Assembly (NCBI GenBank): GCA_022510685.1
Contig: JAFLTA010000014.1
Span: forward strand, 1 to 54,130
Direction: 5' to 3'
Source: Lachnospiraceae bacterium
Lineage (GTDB): Bacteria > Bacillota > Clostridia > Lachnospirales > Lachnospiraceae
Length of the DNA stretch: 54,130 nucleotides
Of this stretch, positions 9,622 to 18,318 are shown in pieces. The notes beneath the pieces were generated by a model. That model searched no databases, was not told where the DNA came from, and worked only from the letters and a program-made list of their open reading frames with translations. Made by a program: the position numbers and the translations under genes. How positions within the stretch are numbered: the first letter of the stretch is position 1; the number at the start of each line of letters is the position of its first letter.

Positions 9622-11214
9622 TCAGAATTGATTGTAAATAAACTGCTGAGCAGAATATCCGACTCCATAACTTCCCAACAAAAGCACTGCAAAAAAGAGC
9701 AGGACAAAAACTATGTAACGAACGATATACGGCTTTTCGGATATTTTTGCCCGGACACTGCCGTTACGCCCCCACATACTCACGATAAACATGAGTAATA
9801 CTCCTACCGCTAAAATACCATAGTCCCACATAGTAAGTCCGAGATCGATCATTTCCTGTTTGGTCACTGGATTCCTATGAAACTGTGTAAACATATGCAC
9901 AAACTGTTTGCAAACTCCTCGCACACCGTCATAGAGATCAAACAAACGAATGCAGCACATGAGCAGAAATGTACGTATTACTTGAAAAGCTCGATATCCC
10001 CATGTGGCTGTCAGTTTCGGAAATTGTTTATGGAATTTTTCGTACAGGGGCGTAAATTCCTCCGATAGCAGTATAATAATGCCATTCACGAGACCCCATA
10101 CCACATAATTCCATGATGCACCATGCCAGATTCCCGTAGCAAACCAGGTTACCATAGTAGAAATATAAACTGCCACCCGTCGTGCTCCTGCCATGCCGAA
10201 ACGCTTTTTGGTTGCCGTAGTGATATTTTTCATAGGCTTACTGATACTCAAGGGATAAAATACATAATCCCGAAACCAGGTTCCCATGGTAATATGCCAT
10301 CTTCTCCAATATTCCGCAATATTTTTGGAGAAAAACGGACGGATAAAGTTTTCTTCCACACGGATGCCCAACACCTGGGCAATACCGATAGCAATGTCAA
10401 TACCGCCGGTAAAATCTGCATATAGCTGTACAGCATAGAAAATCATCGCAATAAAGACAAATACACCTGTGTAATATTCTGGATCTCCCGTCAACATTCC
10501 AACCGCTACACTGATACGGTCTGCAATGACTAATTTTTTGAAATACCCCCACAAAATACGCTCTAAACCAAACCGTACATTTTTCCAGTCAAAACTATGC
10601 TCTTTGTACAACGTCTCTGACAAGTCACCATAACGACTGATGGGCCCCTGAATAAGTTGAGGAAAAAAGGAAACAAACAATGTAAAACGCAATACATTTT
10701 TTTGCACCTCACATTTTCCCCAATACACATCAAGAAGATATCCCACTGCCTGAAATGTATAAAAGGAAATTCCCAAAGGAAGAATCAAGTCCACATAGGA
10801 AAATTTCATCTCTCCTGCCACCGCATTCACATTGTCGATAATGAAGTTGCTGTACTTGAGAACAGCGAGAATACCAAGATTAAATAACAGACATATCAGC
10901 ATAATCCGCTTTTTTCTGCTGTTTATTTTCGCTTTTTCTGCCTTTTTTTCCTCTCTGGACGGTTTTGCAACTTCTCCGCGTTTAATCGCTTCCCCGTATT
11001 CCTTCCACCGTTTCTCATGGAAATCCATTCTCACTCCCGCCAGCCATACTGTAACCGAAGTGGTGAGAATGAATAACGGATAGTAAGTTCCTGCAGAAAA
11101 GTAAAACAGGAAATTTGCTGCCAGTAGCAGCAGCCATTGGAAACGTTTTGGTATCAGATAGTATAGCAGAAATAGCACTAAAATAAATATAATAAAAGTA
11201 TAAGATATAAACAT
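9622..11214 (-). CDS. dltB: MBOAT family O-acyltransferase (DltB-like)
   Basis: Polytopic membrane O-acyltransferase of 530 aa that passes an activated acyl group (probably D-alanine from the carrier protein) across the membrane toward the DltD-like partner. The MBOAT signatures are present: the invariant His in EYWRRWHITMGTWFRDY (His307) and the second His in IWHGASWNYVVWG (His364). A charged cytoplasmic Lys/Glu-rich loop lies at residues 66-104. The ATG at 11214 has GGAGGG 8 nt upstream. The gene sits 23 bp after the carrier protein gene. Alginate-acetylation AlgI proteins share the fold, but the adjacent adenylation enzyme and carrier favour the Dlt type. Confidence 0.88.
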   Translation of the reverse strand: MFISYTFIIFILVLFLLYYLIPKRFQWLLLLAANFLFYFSAGTYYPLFILTTSVTVWLAGVRMDFHEKRWKEYGEAIKRGEVAKPSREEKKAEKAKINSRKKRIMLICLLFNLGILAVLKYSNFIIDNVNAVAGEMKFSYVDLILPLGISFYTFQAVGYLLDVYWGKCEVQKNVLRFTLFVSFFPQLIQGPISRYGDLSETLYKEHSFDWKNVRFGLERILWGYFKKLVIADRISVAVGMLTGDPEYYTGVFVFIAMIFYAVQLYADFTGGIDIAIGIAQVLGIRVEENFIRPFFSKNIAEYWRRWHITMGTWFRDYVFYPLSISKPMKNITTATKKRFGMAGARRVAVYISTMVTWFATGIWHGASWNYVVWGLVNGIIILLSEEFTPLYEKFHKQFPKLTATWGYRAFQVIRTFLLMCCIRLFDLYDGVRGVCKQFVHMFTQFHRNPVTKQEMIDLGLTMWDYGILAVGVLLMFIVSMWGRNGSVRAKISEKPYIVRYIVFVLLFFAVLLLGSYGVGYSAQQFIYNQF

Positions 11215-11237
11215 GTTAAATTCCCTCCATGCTCATT

Positions 11238-11483
11238 TTACTCATCCATGAGCCGGGCAATCATATCGGTGAGACTATCCACAGAATTGAAATTCTCAGC
11301 AATGAAATCTCTTGCCGTAATGTCTACTGAAAACTCCTCACTCAACTCTGTCACCAGTGTTACCAAATCGAAGGAATCCAATATTTTATCATCAACCATT
11401 TTTTCTTCTGACTCAAAGTCAATATCTTCGTGAAGCTCCTTCAGTATATCCAGAATACTATCTCTAATTTCTTCATGATCCAT
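11238..11483 (-). CDS. dltC: acyl/aminoacyl carrier protein (DltC-like)
   Basis: An 81-aa acidic four-helix carrier protein. The phosphopantetheine attachment serine is Ser37 in ILDSFDLVTLV, matching the DSL/DSM motif of carrier proteins. It should hold the aminoacyl group as a thioester between the adenylation enzyme and the MBOAT protein. The ATG at 11483 is chosen because GGAGG lies 8 nt upstream; the ATG at 11498 overlaps that Shine-Dalgarno. The gene is 146 bp downstream of the adenylation gene and 23 bp upstream of the MBOAT gene. Confidence 0.88.
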   Translation of the reverse strand: MDHEEIRDSILDILKELHEDIDFESEEKMVDDKILDSFDLVTLVTELSEEFSVDITARDFIAENFNSVDSLTDMIARLMDE

Positions 11484-11540
11484 AGTACAGTCCTCCATTT
11501 TCTAACTTTATCATTTCGATTGACGAATAGCACATACCAT

Positions 11541-11622
11541 CTAGTGTAATGGTTTTGTAATAACACAGCATACGAAAATTCAGGCAAAATGCAGTCCAGT
11601 TAATTGCAAATCATTACACTAG
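11541..11622. repeat. long-range inverted repeat between dltA-like and dltC-like genes
   Basis: CTAGTGTAATG at 11541-11551 is exactly complementary to CATTACACTAG at 11612-11622, with 60 nt between. It lies entirely in the only sizeable gap of the operon. An RNA hairpin here could adjust expression of the carrier relative to the adenylation enzyme; this is inference. Confidence 0.5.
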
Positions 11623-11629
11623 GCTGCTA

Positions 11630-13159
11630 TTAGCGTTCTCGCTTGCGTTTTCGACTTTCATATATCTCCTGCATTTTTTTCCGGTCCATTTTACCATTAG
11701 TGGACAACGGCAGCGCATCTAACTGTAAAACCGCATTGGGAATCATATAACGCGGCAATCTGTCTTTCAACGCCACAGTTAGTGTCCGTTTATCTACATC
11801 ACCTACGTAAAACAAAACCATTTTACCACTCTCCGGAATGAAAATACAACAGCAGGTTTTGACTCCGTCAATCAACGCCACATCCGCTTCAATCTCTCCC
11901 AGTTCAATACGGTGTCCCATGTGCTTGATCTGAAAATCCTTACGGGAAACATAAATAAGTTGTCCCTCATCGTTCCATTTGCCCAAATCTCCTGTACGGT
12001 ATATAAAATCCGGATAACAGGAATTCAGCGGATTTTGAGAAAAAACTTCTTTTGTCTTTTCCGGGTTGTTATAATAACCATGTGTCAAACAGGTTCCCTG
12101 AATACAAATCTCTCCCATTTCGCCATTTGCCACTGATTTCCCCTCATCATCCAACAGAATAATCCGTGTATTTTTGAAAGGACGACCGGCAGGAATCACT
12201 TCCTTTTCCTCAAACAAACGCTCTGCATGATAATAAGTACACACACCTGTAATCTCTGTCGGTCCATACAAATTATAAAACTCCGCATCAGGGAGCGTCT
12301 GTTTCCACAAATTAAATTGTTTTATCGGAAAAACTTCGCCACCAAAAGCAACTGTATGCAGATATTTCGGCTTCACGGAATCAAAAGTCCCAAAAGCAGA
12401 TAGCATCGTCAAAGCAGATACCACCCAGCAAATGGTATTGATTTGATGTTCATTTAAAAACTCAACCACTTGTACCGGAAACATAAAACTGCTCTTTGGC
12501 ACCAGCCATGTAGTAGCTCCAAATTTAATTGTGGGATAAACCTCCTTCATACTGGCATCCATATATAATGGTGTCTGGTTGCCAAACACGGTATCCTCTG
12601 TAAACTGAAGCACATCCGACAAGTTCTCTATATAATCTATCACACCGCGATGATGTCCTATAACTCCCTTGGGAACCCCCGTAGAACCGGAAGTATACAA
12701 TACATATATAGGATCCACATCCAGCGCCTGACTACGGATTGCCGCCAGCTTGTCTTCTGATATTTCCCCATCCACACTCTCTTGATAGGACAGAGCCGTA
12801 CCGGCAAAACCCAACTCTCCCAGTTTATCCCTGGTATTCTCATCATAAATAAGGTATTTCGCACCGGTAGTTTCTAATATTAACTCTATTCTTCGTTTTG
12901 GCATTTCTTCATCAATGGGTACATAAAAGCATCCCCCGTAGATAACACCGAAAAATGCTGTTATCGCAGATGGACTTTTTTCCATATAAATTACTACCGG
13001 CTCCCTGACAGCACCGAGGTTCGCCAATGTAGAACCTATGCTACGGGATTTTTCATAGACCTGCTGAAACGTAAGGCTTTCATTTTCATCTGCAAAAGCC
13101 ACTTTATCCGGCAACCGCATTACGGTATTCTCCAGATATTCCAATACATTTGTCTGCAT
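11630..13159 (-). CDS. dltA: amino acid adenylation enzyme (DltA-like)
   Basis: A 509-aa AMP-forming ligase that activates an amino acid (D-alanine in classical Dlt systems) and loads it onto the carrier protein. Core motifs are present: VLYTSGSTGVPKGV (ATP loop), FYNLYGPTEITGVCTYY, YRTGDLGKW, and the C-terminal catalytic lysine in PLSTNGKMDRKK. Size equals that of stand-alone DltA enzymes, with no fused carrier domain. The ATG at 13159 has AGGAG 6 nt upstream. It is the first gene of a four-gene minus-strand operon. Selectivity for D-Ala rather than another amino acid is inferred from context, not read from the pocket. Confidence 0.87.
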   Translation of the reverse strand: MQTNVLEYLENTVMRLPDKVAFADENESLTFQQVYEKSRSIGSTLANLGAVREPVVIYMEKSPSAITAFFGVIYGGCFYVPIDEEMPKRRIELILETTGAKYLIYDENTRDKLGELGFAGTALSYQESVDGEISEDKLAAIRSQALDVDPIYVLYTSGSTGVPKGVIGHHRGVIDYIENLSDVLQFTEDTVFGNQTPLYMDASMKEVYPTIKFGATTWLVPKSSFMFPVQVVEFLNEHQINTICWVVSALTMLSAFGTFDSVKPKYLHTVAFGGEVFPIKQFNLWKQTLPDAEFYNLYGPTEITGVCTYYHAERLFEEKEVIPAGRPFKNTRIILLDDEGKSVANGEMGEICIQGTCLTHGYYNNPEKTKEVFSQNPLNSCYPDFIYRTGDLGKWNDEGQLIYVSRKDFQIKHMGHRIELGEIEADVALIDGVKTCCCIFIPESGKMVLFYVGDVDKRTLTVALKDRLPRYMIPNAVLQLDALPLSTNGKMDRKKMQEIYESRKRKRER

Positions 13160-13223
13160 GGTCTTCTCCTTTCGGTTTGTATTTCTGTCGATGTATAAAG
13201 CGATTCTTCCTAATATGTGTTTA

Positions 13224-14489
13224 TTAAGAATGCCTTTTTAGTATATCACTCCGAATAAGCACCTTCAATATTTTTTTTAGAGCGAATCTCGGATTTCGCT
13301 GCATAAGGCTATCCCACTGTTCCATGTTCTCATCGGAATTTTCAATCTCACGAACGTACCAGTGGGCAATTTCCGCCTGTTCATCTATAGAAATATTTCC
13401 ATTATTTTCCAGCCATCTCATAAACCACATCTCACGAATCAACAGTACATTAACTACTGCCATCTTGCACTTGGCTAAAAGCTGTTCATCGTAAACGCTG
13501 GTGCATACATATACATATAAAAAATATACCAACAACTGCTCCAGCTGGACTTCCTTTTCCTCCTGCATATATTCTGCCACACGGTCACGGGAGTCCTCCC
13601 GGCTCATCTCAGCCCGTTCATTTAAAACACTTTGCAGAAACGCAGGCCAGTCCGGACGCAACGCATCCATAGTACTTAAGGCAAACAGCATATCACTCAT
13701 GATGGTATTCACCGATTGCTCTGACTCCTGCCGGAAATATTTTTCGTCGTAAATCATTTCGTCCAGATGTTTTTCTAATTTATCGTAGGCATTCTCACTG
13801 CGATATGCCTCCTGAATATGCTCCAGACTATGTTTCTCCTCCTCTGTAAAATTCGGAAAAATCGGAAGCTTATCCGCCAACAAGCCACTGTATTTTCTGG
13901 CTGCCCGTTTCCGGATACGGCTCTCCACATCATGAGACAGTCCCAGCACCATCATCATACGCTTATTGATGCTCATCTCCCTGTCTTTCGCAATCTCCAG
14001 CAGCACATCCCTTGTGGGAAGTAATATTTGAAACAGCTTCTTATCAAAATAAATATCAAAATCGTGCTTTCCCTTTTCCTCCCGCTCCAGAATAGCCACC
14101 GGCTCCTCCCGCTCCAATAACTGCTTACAGGCAATAGGGCAAGTCATCGCCAGAGAGTGCTCTCTGACATTTAAGTATACCTCCTCATGTCTGGGATGCG
14201 TGCGGCAGGTTTCACAAAGTGCCTCCTCTCCTAATTCCAGTACGATGTCACAGAGGTTATCTTCATTCAAAAACTCGCAACGATTGTCCTCTCCATGGGG
14301 AGAAATGCGTCTTGTCTTCGGATCTATTTTTTCCGCCATCCGCTCTCCCAGAGTTCCCTCCACACGACGGTATTTTCGCATAGTAGCAGAATCAACAGTA
14401 ATCTGCCACCGAATGCAGCAGCTGTCCGGACAGCCATGACCCGGCACACAAGTAAAATCATCAAAGTAATCGGGATAATAATATTTCAT
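13224..14489 (-). CDS. FliB-like Cys-rich protein (flagellin lysine-N-methylase family)
   Basis: A 421-aa protein whose N-terminal third carries a cysteine cluster typical of the FliB/YkgJ-type family: CVPGHGCPDSCCIRW, then RCEFLNEDNLCDI, ETCRTHPRH, and MTCPIACKQLL, which probably bind an iron-sulfur cluster. The remainder is helical. In Salmonella FliB methylates lysines of flagellin; many Clostridia carry such genes away from flagellar loci. The ATG at 14489 has GAGG 5 nt upstream and overlaps the stop of the TraX-like gene by four bases, so translation is coupled. No flagellar gene is seen in the window, so the substrate may be another surface protein. Confidence 0.78.
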   Translation of the reverse strand: MKYYYPDYFDDFTCVPGHGCPDSCCIRWQITVDSATMRKYRRVEGTLGERMAEKIDPKTRRISPHGEDNRCEFLNEDNLCDIVLELGEEALCETCRTHPRHEEVYLNVREHSLAMTCPIACKQLLEREEPVAILEREEKGKHDFDIYFDKKLFQILLPTRDVLLEIAKDREMSINKRMMMVLGLSHDVESRIRKRAARKYSGLLADKLPIFPNFTEEEKHSLEHIQEAYRSENAYDKLEKHLDEMIYDEKYFRQESEQSVNTIMSDMLFALSTMDALRPDWPAFLQSVLNERAEMSREDSRDRVAEYMQEEKEVQLEQLLVYFLYVYVCTSVYDEQLLAKCKMAVVNVLLIREMWFMRWLENNGNISIDEQAEIAHWYVREIENSDENMEQWDSLMQRNPRFALKKILKVLIRSDILKRHS

Positions 14490-15199
14490 AACAACCTCAT
14501 TTCTGTCTTAATCATCCACAATACGAGCAAATGCAACGGATAAAACCAGTAGAAAAAGTATTTTCCACCCTTTCCGCGCTCCCCATTATAACATGCTATA
14601 GGCAGCAATGCCAAAAGAGAAACCGGTTCCCATATCAAAAAAGCTCCCGCCACCATAGTTCTCTCCCATGGTCGCTCACGAAAATAATAAAACACCAGTA
14701 TTAACGCAATCCCAAACCAAGTGTAATCCACCCGGAAAAAGTAAGCCAATCCCCCCATAACCAAAAAGGTGAGTATCGTTTTTATGTCCCACAAGGCATT
14801 TTTCTTCACAAGCAAGAGTGTGACCAGACCAAGAACAAACGTAAACAACACGTTTTGCGCGTCCAATTTGACGATTTTTCCGCGGAATAGCAAATCAAAA
14901 GGAATCTCCGCAAGGAATGCAAATCCTGTCATACGCAGAATATATTTTTTCACATCTCTAGTGTGACAGAAGCCCTCCACCAGCAAAAAGCAGAACAGTG
15001 GAAAAGATATACGCCCAATCTGACGACAGACAGTATAGACTACAAAAAGTATATTATCACCGCGGGAAAAAAATACAAAACCGATATGGTCAATTAACAT
15101 CGTAATAAGCGCAATCCATTTCAGTGTACTTCCGTCCATTTTACCGGAATGGTACACTTCTCCCTGCAACCTGTCACTACGGCTCTCACTCTGCATCAT
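14486..15199 (-). CDS. TraX family membrane protein
   Basis: A 237-aa integral membrane protein with about seven helices and the TraX family pattern: STLKWIALITMLIDHIGFVF near residues 24-43, IGRISFPLFCFLLVEGF, and FAFLAEIPFDLLF. TraX acetylates the N-terminus of F pilin; Firmicute homologs are chromosomal and probably acylate surface molecules. The start is at one of two adjacent ATGs (15199 or 15196), with AGGAA close upstream. It overlaps the FliB-like gene by ATGA, so a membrane acyltransferase and a possible protein methylase are made as a pair. Confidence 0.82.
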   Translation of the reverse strand: MMQSESRSDRLQGEVYHSGKMDGSTLKWIALITMLIDHIGFVFFSRGDNILFVVYTVCRQIGRISFPLFCFLLVEGFCHTRDVKKYILRMTGFAFLAEIPFDLLFRGKIVKLDAQNVLFTFVLGLVTLLLVKKNALWDIKTILTFLVMGGLAYFFRVDYTWFGIALILVFYYFRERPWERTMVAGAFLIWEPVSLLALLPIACYNGERGKGGKYFFYWFYPLHLLVLWMIKTEMRLL

Positions 15200-15224
15200 T
15201 TCCTACCACGCTTCTTTCAATGAT

Positions 15225-15250
15225 AAAAGCGACCCTAAAGCCGCTTTTTC
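15225..15250 (-). terminator. terminator downstream of aspS
   Basis: On the minus strand AAAAGCG pairs with CGCTTTT around a 10-nt loop directly after the aspS stop. It separates aspS from the TraX-like gene. Confidence 0.65.
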
Positions 15251-15271
15251 GTAATTTGGATAAATACACGT

Positions 15272-17029
15272 TTACTGTCTCACCTTAATATGCGTCTCGC
15301 GAAGCTGCTGCTCAGTCACTTCACCCGGTGCACCACACATGAGATCCTGTGCATTACCGTTCATCGGGAATGGAATAATCTCGCGAATATTTTCCTCATT
15401 GCGAAGGAGCATGATCATACGGTCAACACCCGGTGCCATTCCCGCATGAGGCGGTGCTCCATACTGGAATGCATTGTACAATGCCCCGAATTTCTCCTTT
15501 AAATCTTCCTCCGTATATCCGGCAATCTCGAACGCTTTCACCATCACCTTCATATCATGGTTACGCACAGCGCCGGAGGACAACTCAATACCGTTGCATA
15601 CAATATCATACTGGTATGCCAATATCTCAGAAGGCTCTTTTGTCTCCAATGCCTCTAAGCCTCCCTGTGGCATAGAGAACGGATTATGAGTAAAAATATA
15701 CTGCTTCAGCTCTTTATCATACTCGTACATCGGAAAATCATTGACATAGCAGAAACGGTATGCATTCTTTTCCAATAAATCCAGACGGCTGCCAAGCTCA
15801 TTACGAATCTGTCCCGCATACAACGCAGCCTGCTCCTCCCTGTCAGCAATAAAGAAAATGGTATCGCCTGCCTGCAATCCGGCAATATCAGCAATCTCTG
15901 TCTTCATATCGTCCGGAATAAATTTGTCGATTGGTCCCTTGTAGGTCATATCTTCCTTGACTTCCAGATAACCGAGACCGCCCATACCAATAGACTGGGC
16001 AAATTTCAACAGTTTTTCGTGCTGTCCCTTGGACAGCTTCGCATGTACATTAATGGCACGAACTGTCTTTCCGTGGAAGGGCTTAAATGTGCATCTCTGG
16101 AAGAAATCCGTCACATCTACGATGCGAAGCGGATTGCGCAAATCCGGCTTGTCAGTACCGAATTCCAGCATAGCCTGCTTATAACTGTAAATCGGATAAG
16201 GTGCCTCCGTCACGGCGAATCCTTCCGGTGCAAACTTCTGAAATGCTGCAGTCAATACTTCTTCCCCTGCACGGAACACATCTTCCTGTGTGGCAAAGCT
16301 CATCTCAAAATCCAACTGGTAGAACTCTCCCGGAGAACGGTCTGCTCTGGCATCCTCATCACGGAAACAAGGAGCTATCTGGAAATATTTGTCAAATCCG
16401 GATACCATCAATAACTGCTTATACTGCTGGGGTGCCTGAGGCAGTGCATAAAATTTCCCCTTAAATTTGCGGGACGGCACGATATAATCTCTGGCTCCCT
16501 CCGGAGAGGATGCACACAAAATCGGGGTCTGTATTTCCAAAAATCCCATTTCTGTCATCTTTTCCCTCAGAAAGGTAATCACCTCTGAGCGGAAAATCAT
16601 ATTGTCACGCACCTTCGGATTCCGCAAGTCCAGATAACGGTATTTCAGACGGACATCCTCTCTGGTCTCCTTGGAAGTGGTAATCTCAAAAGGAAGCTGG
16701 CGGTATACCTTACCAAGGATTTCTACCTTGTGTGCTTCCAACTCAATGGTTCCCGTAGGAATCTTGGGATTATAAGTCTCCTCATCGCGGTGTTCCATCA
16801 CGCCTTCCACAGCAATACAATCCTCTCTGGTGATACCATCCAACAAAGTAGTATCACGCATTACCACCTGCATAACACCATACATATCCCGCAAGTCAAT
16901 AAATGATACTCCACCGTGGTCACGGATATTCTCCACCCAACCGGATAATTTAAGATTCTGTCCCACATCCTGCTCTGTCACGTTGTTTAACGTCCTGTCG
17001 CGATACTGGTTTCCTACATTTGCACTCAT
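15272..17029 (-). CDS. aspS: aspartyl-tRNA synthetase
   Basis: Class II synthetase charging tRNA-Asp (and possibly tRNA-Asn) with aspartate. The 585-aa length and layout are bacterial: an N-terminal OB fold (residues 1-110), motif 2 with FRDEDARADRSPGEFYQLDFE, the GAD insertion, and motif 3 in GMAPGVDRMIMLL. The ATG at 17029 has GGAG 7 nt upstream. It is preceded by a complete T-box leader whose likely specifier is not an Asp codon, hinting at a non-discriminating enzyme working with GatCAB; neither gatCAB nor asnS is in this window. It ends in a terminator. Confidence 0.96.
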   Translation of the reverse strand: MSANVGNQYRDRTLNNVTEQDVGQNLKLSGWVENIRDHGGVSFIDLRDMYGVMQVVMRDTTLLDGITREDCIAVEGVMEHRDEETYNPKIPTGTIELEAHKVEILGKVYRQLPFEITTSKETREDVRLKYRYLDLRNPKVRDNMIFRSEVITFLREKMTEMGFLEIQTPILCASSPEGARDYIVPSRKFKGKFYALPQAPQQYKQLLMVSGFDKYFQIAPCFRDEDARADRSPGEFYQLDFEMSFATQEDVFRAGEEVLTAAFQKFAPEGFAVTEAPYPIYSYKQAMLEFGTDKPDLRNPLRIVDVTDFFQRCTFKPFHGKTVRAINVHAKLSKGQHEKLLKFAQSIGMGGLGYLEVKEDMTYKGPIDKFIPDDMKTEIADIAGLQAGDTIFFIADREEQAALYAGQIRNELGSRLDLLEKNAYRFCYVNDFPMYEYDKELKQYIFTHNPFSMPQGGLEALETKEPSEILAYQYDIVCNGIELSSGAVRNHDMKVMVKAFEIAGYTEEDLKEKFGALYNAFQYGAPPHAGMAPGVDRMIMLLRNEENIREIIPFPMNGNAQDLMCGAPGEVTEQQLRETHIKVRQ

Positions 17030-17112
17030 AGTTTTTCTCCATTTCTATTTTTTTCTTGGAATTTGTTTGTAAAACGAACAACATATGCTTAGCAGAAAAA
17101 TATTTAAAAATG

Positions 17113-17373
17113 AAAAAGTTCGTCCCAAACAAATTTTGTTCAGGACGAACATTAACTGTCCGCGGTACCACCCGAATTACTGAGCAAAGTCAGTCACTCA
17201 ACGGTTCTATAAAACCTTTCTGTTTATCGCACAGTTACGGCAGACCTACTGATGAGACATTGCCCACGTTCCGCCTGCGGCTGGTAAAGTGTTCTTCACG
17301 AAAGATTCATTCTATGGAGTTCGCACCATCCTCCACTCTCTGAAAGCGATAATCCCGCTACTTTTCTTCGTCA
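17113..17373 (-). promoter_or_regulatory. T-box riboswitch of aspS
   Basis: All the T-box landmarks are present on the minus strand. The stem I base GACGAAG (17372-17366) pairs with CTTTCGT, and AAAAGTA follows. The AGAGAG and GGATGGTGCGAA distal elements are at about 17344-17320. The T-box proper, CGGGTGGTACCGCGGACAG, is at 17174-17156, and the terminator GTTCGTCC...GGACGAAC with TTTTT is at 17150-17113. Uncharged tRNA should pair with GGTG in the T-box bulge and allow aspS transcription. The specifier region is AGAATGAATC (17313-17304). Confidence 0.93.
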
Positions 17374-17386
17374 TAGCCACGTTTTA

Positions 17387-17392
17387 TTATAT
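17387..17392 (-). promoter_or_regulatory. -10 element upstream of the aspS T-box
   Basis: TATAAT on the minus strand, 14 nt before the start of stem I, is the likely sigma-A -10 box of the aspS transcript. The -35 is weak (a CTGAC-type match about 15 nt upstream), so only the -10 is called. Confidence 0.55.
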
Positions 17393-17425
17393 TCCAACAT
17401 ATGCACCGTCAGGATTAGTATATGT

Positions 17426-18199
17426 TTACTCGTTCAAATCATTCACGGTCTTGGTCAACTGTGCAAGCTTAGCGGTAATTTCCTTGCTGGCACTTGCCAT
17501 ACCCTCTGCCAGTTTCTGTACTTCGGAAGCAACTACGGCAAATCCACGACCACTCTCACCGGCACGGGCAGACTCGATGGATGCATTCAACGCCAACATA
17601 TTCTGCTTCTTACTAAATCCGGCAATCTTGGAGGTACTTGCATTCGCTTCTTCAATTTCCTCGGCAGCCTTGGCAATACCGTTTTGTAACTTATCTAAGA
17701 GACGGTCATTTTGCTGCTCCTGATAACAGGAACGCACATACATATTGATTACATCACCCAGCAAATTGGCTGCTGCCGTAATCTCCTCTTCTGATCTGAC
17801 TTTTATTTTATGTAATGCATCAACATATTTGTCTTCATCAATATTTAACTCACGAGCAATCTTGCGAAATTCATCATCATCCGGATTCTTCGGAAGAATC
17901 TGTCCACCAATGACGCTACCCAATACCGTTCCATCTGACAGAGTAATGGGAATACCAAAATCCATCAAACCTGCATGGCAGTAGTAAACGCCTTCACCTT
18001 CTCTATCACACTTCTCACAGCGGCGACATCCCTCTTCACTCGCCCTGGTCAAATCAATACAAAACTCTGTAAAATTATAGCACTCGCTGATATACTTTCC
18101 ATCTGCACCAACAGCTACGGTTGCCATACTGGTACTTTTCGCCCAGTTATCCATGATTTCCTCAAACTTAGCCATGTCACAAAAATCTTCGATTTTCAT
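17426..18199 (-). CDS. soluble PocR-domain methyl-accepting-type sensor
   Basis: A 257-aa cytoplasmic protein with no membrane helix. Residues 1-150 form a PocR sensory domain with a Cys cluster ([20 protein letters not shown]) and the [17 protein letters not shown] segment. Residues 170-257 are a shortened chemoreceptor signalling hairpin with the conserved tip region [32 protein letters not shown] split here only for length. PocR domains sense small diols or metabolites in known members. The usual long MCP adaptation helices are missing. The ATG at 18199 has GGAGG 7 nt upstream. The gene is monocistronic next to aspS, and no che genes are nearby. Confidence 0.85.
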   Translation of the reverse strand: MKIEDFCDMAKFEEIMDNWAKSTSMATVAVGADGKYISECYNFTEFCIDLTRASEEGCRRCEKCDREGEGVYYCHAGLMDFGIPITLSDGTVLGSVIGGQILPKNPDDDEFRKIARELNIDEDKYVDALHKIKVRSEEEITAAANLLGDVINMYVRSCYQEQQNDRLLDKLQNGIAKAAEEIEEANASTSKIAGFSKKQNMLALNASIESARAGESGRGFAVVASEVQKLAEGMASASKEITAKLAQLTKTVNDLNE

Positions 18200-18318
18200 T
18201 GTTTTTCCTCCCATATTTGTAGTATTTACAGGATATTGTCAAGATTTCTCTTCCTGTCAGAGAACATACAAACTTATATCATATTTTACCACATTTATAA
18301 TTTTCTGTAAATTATTTT

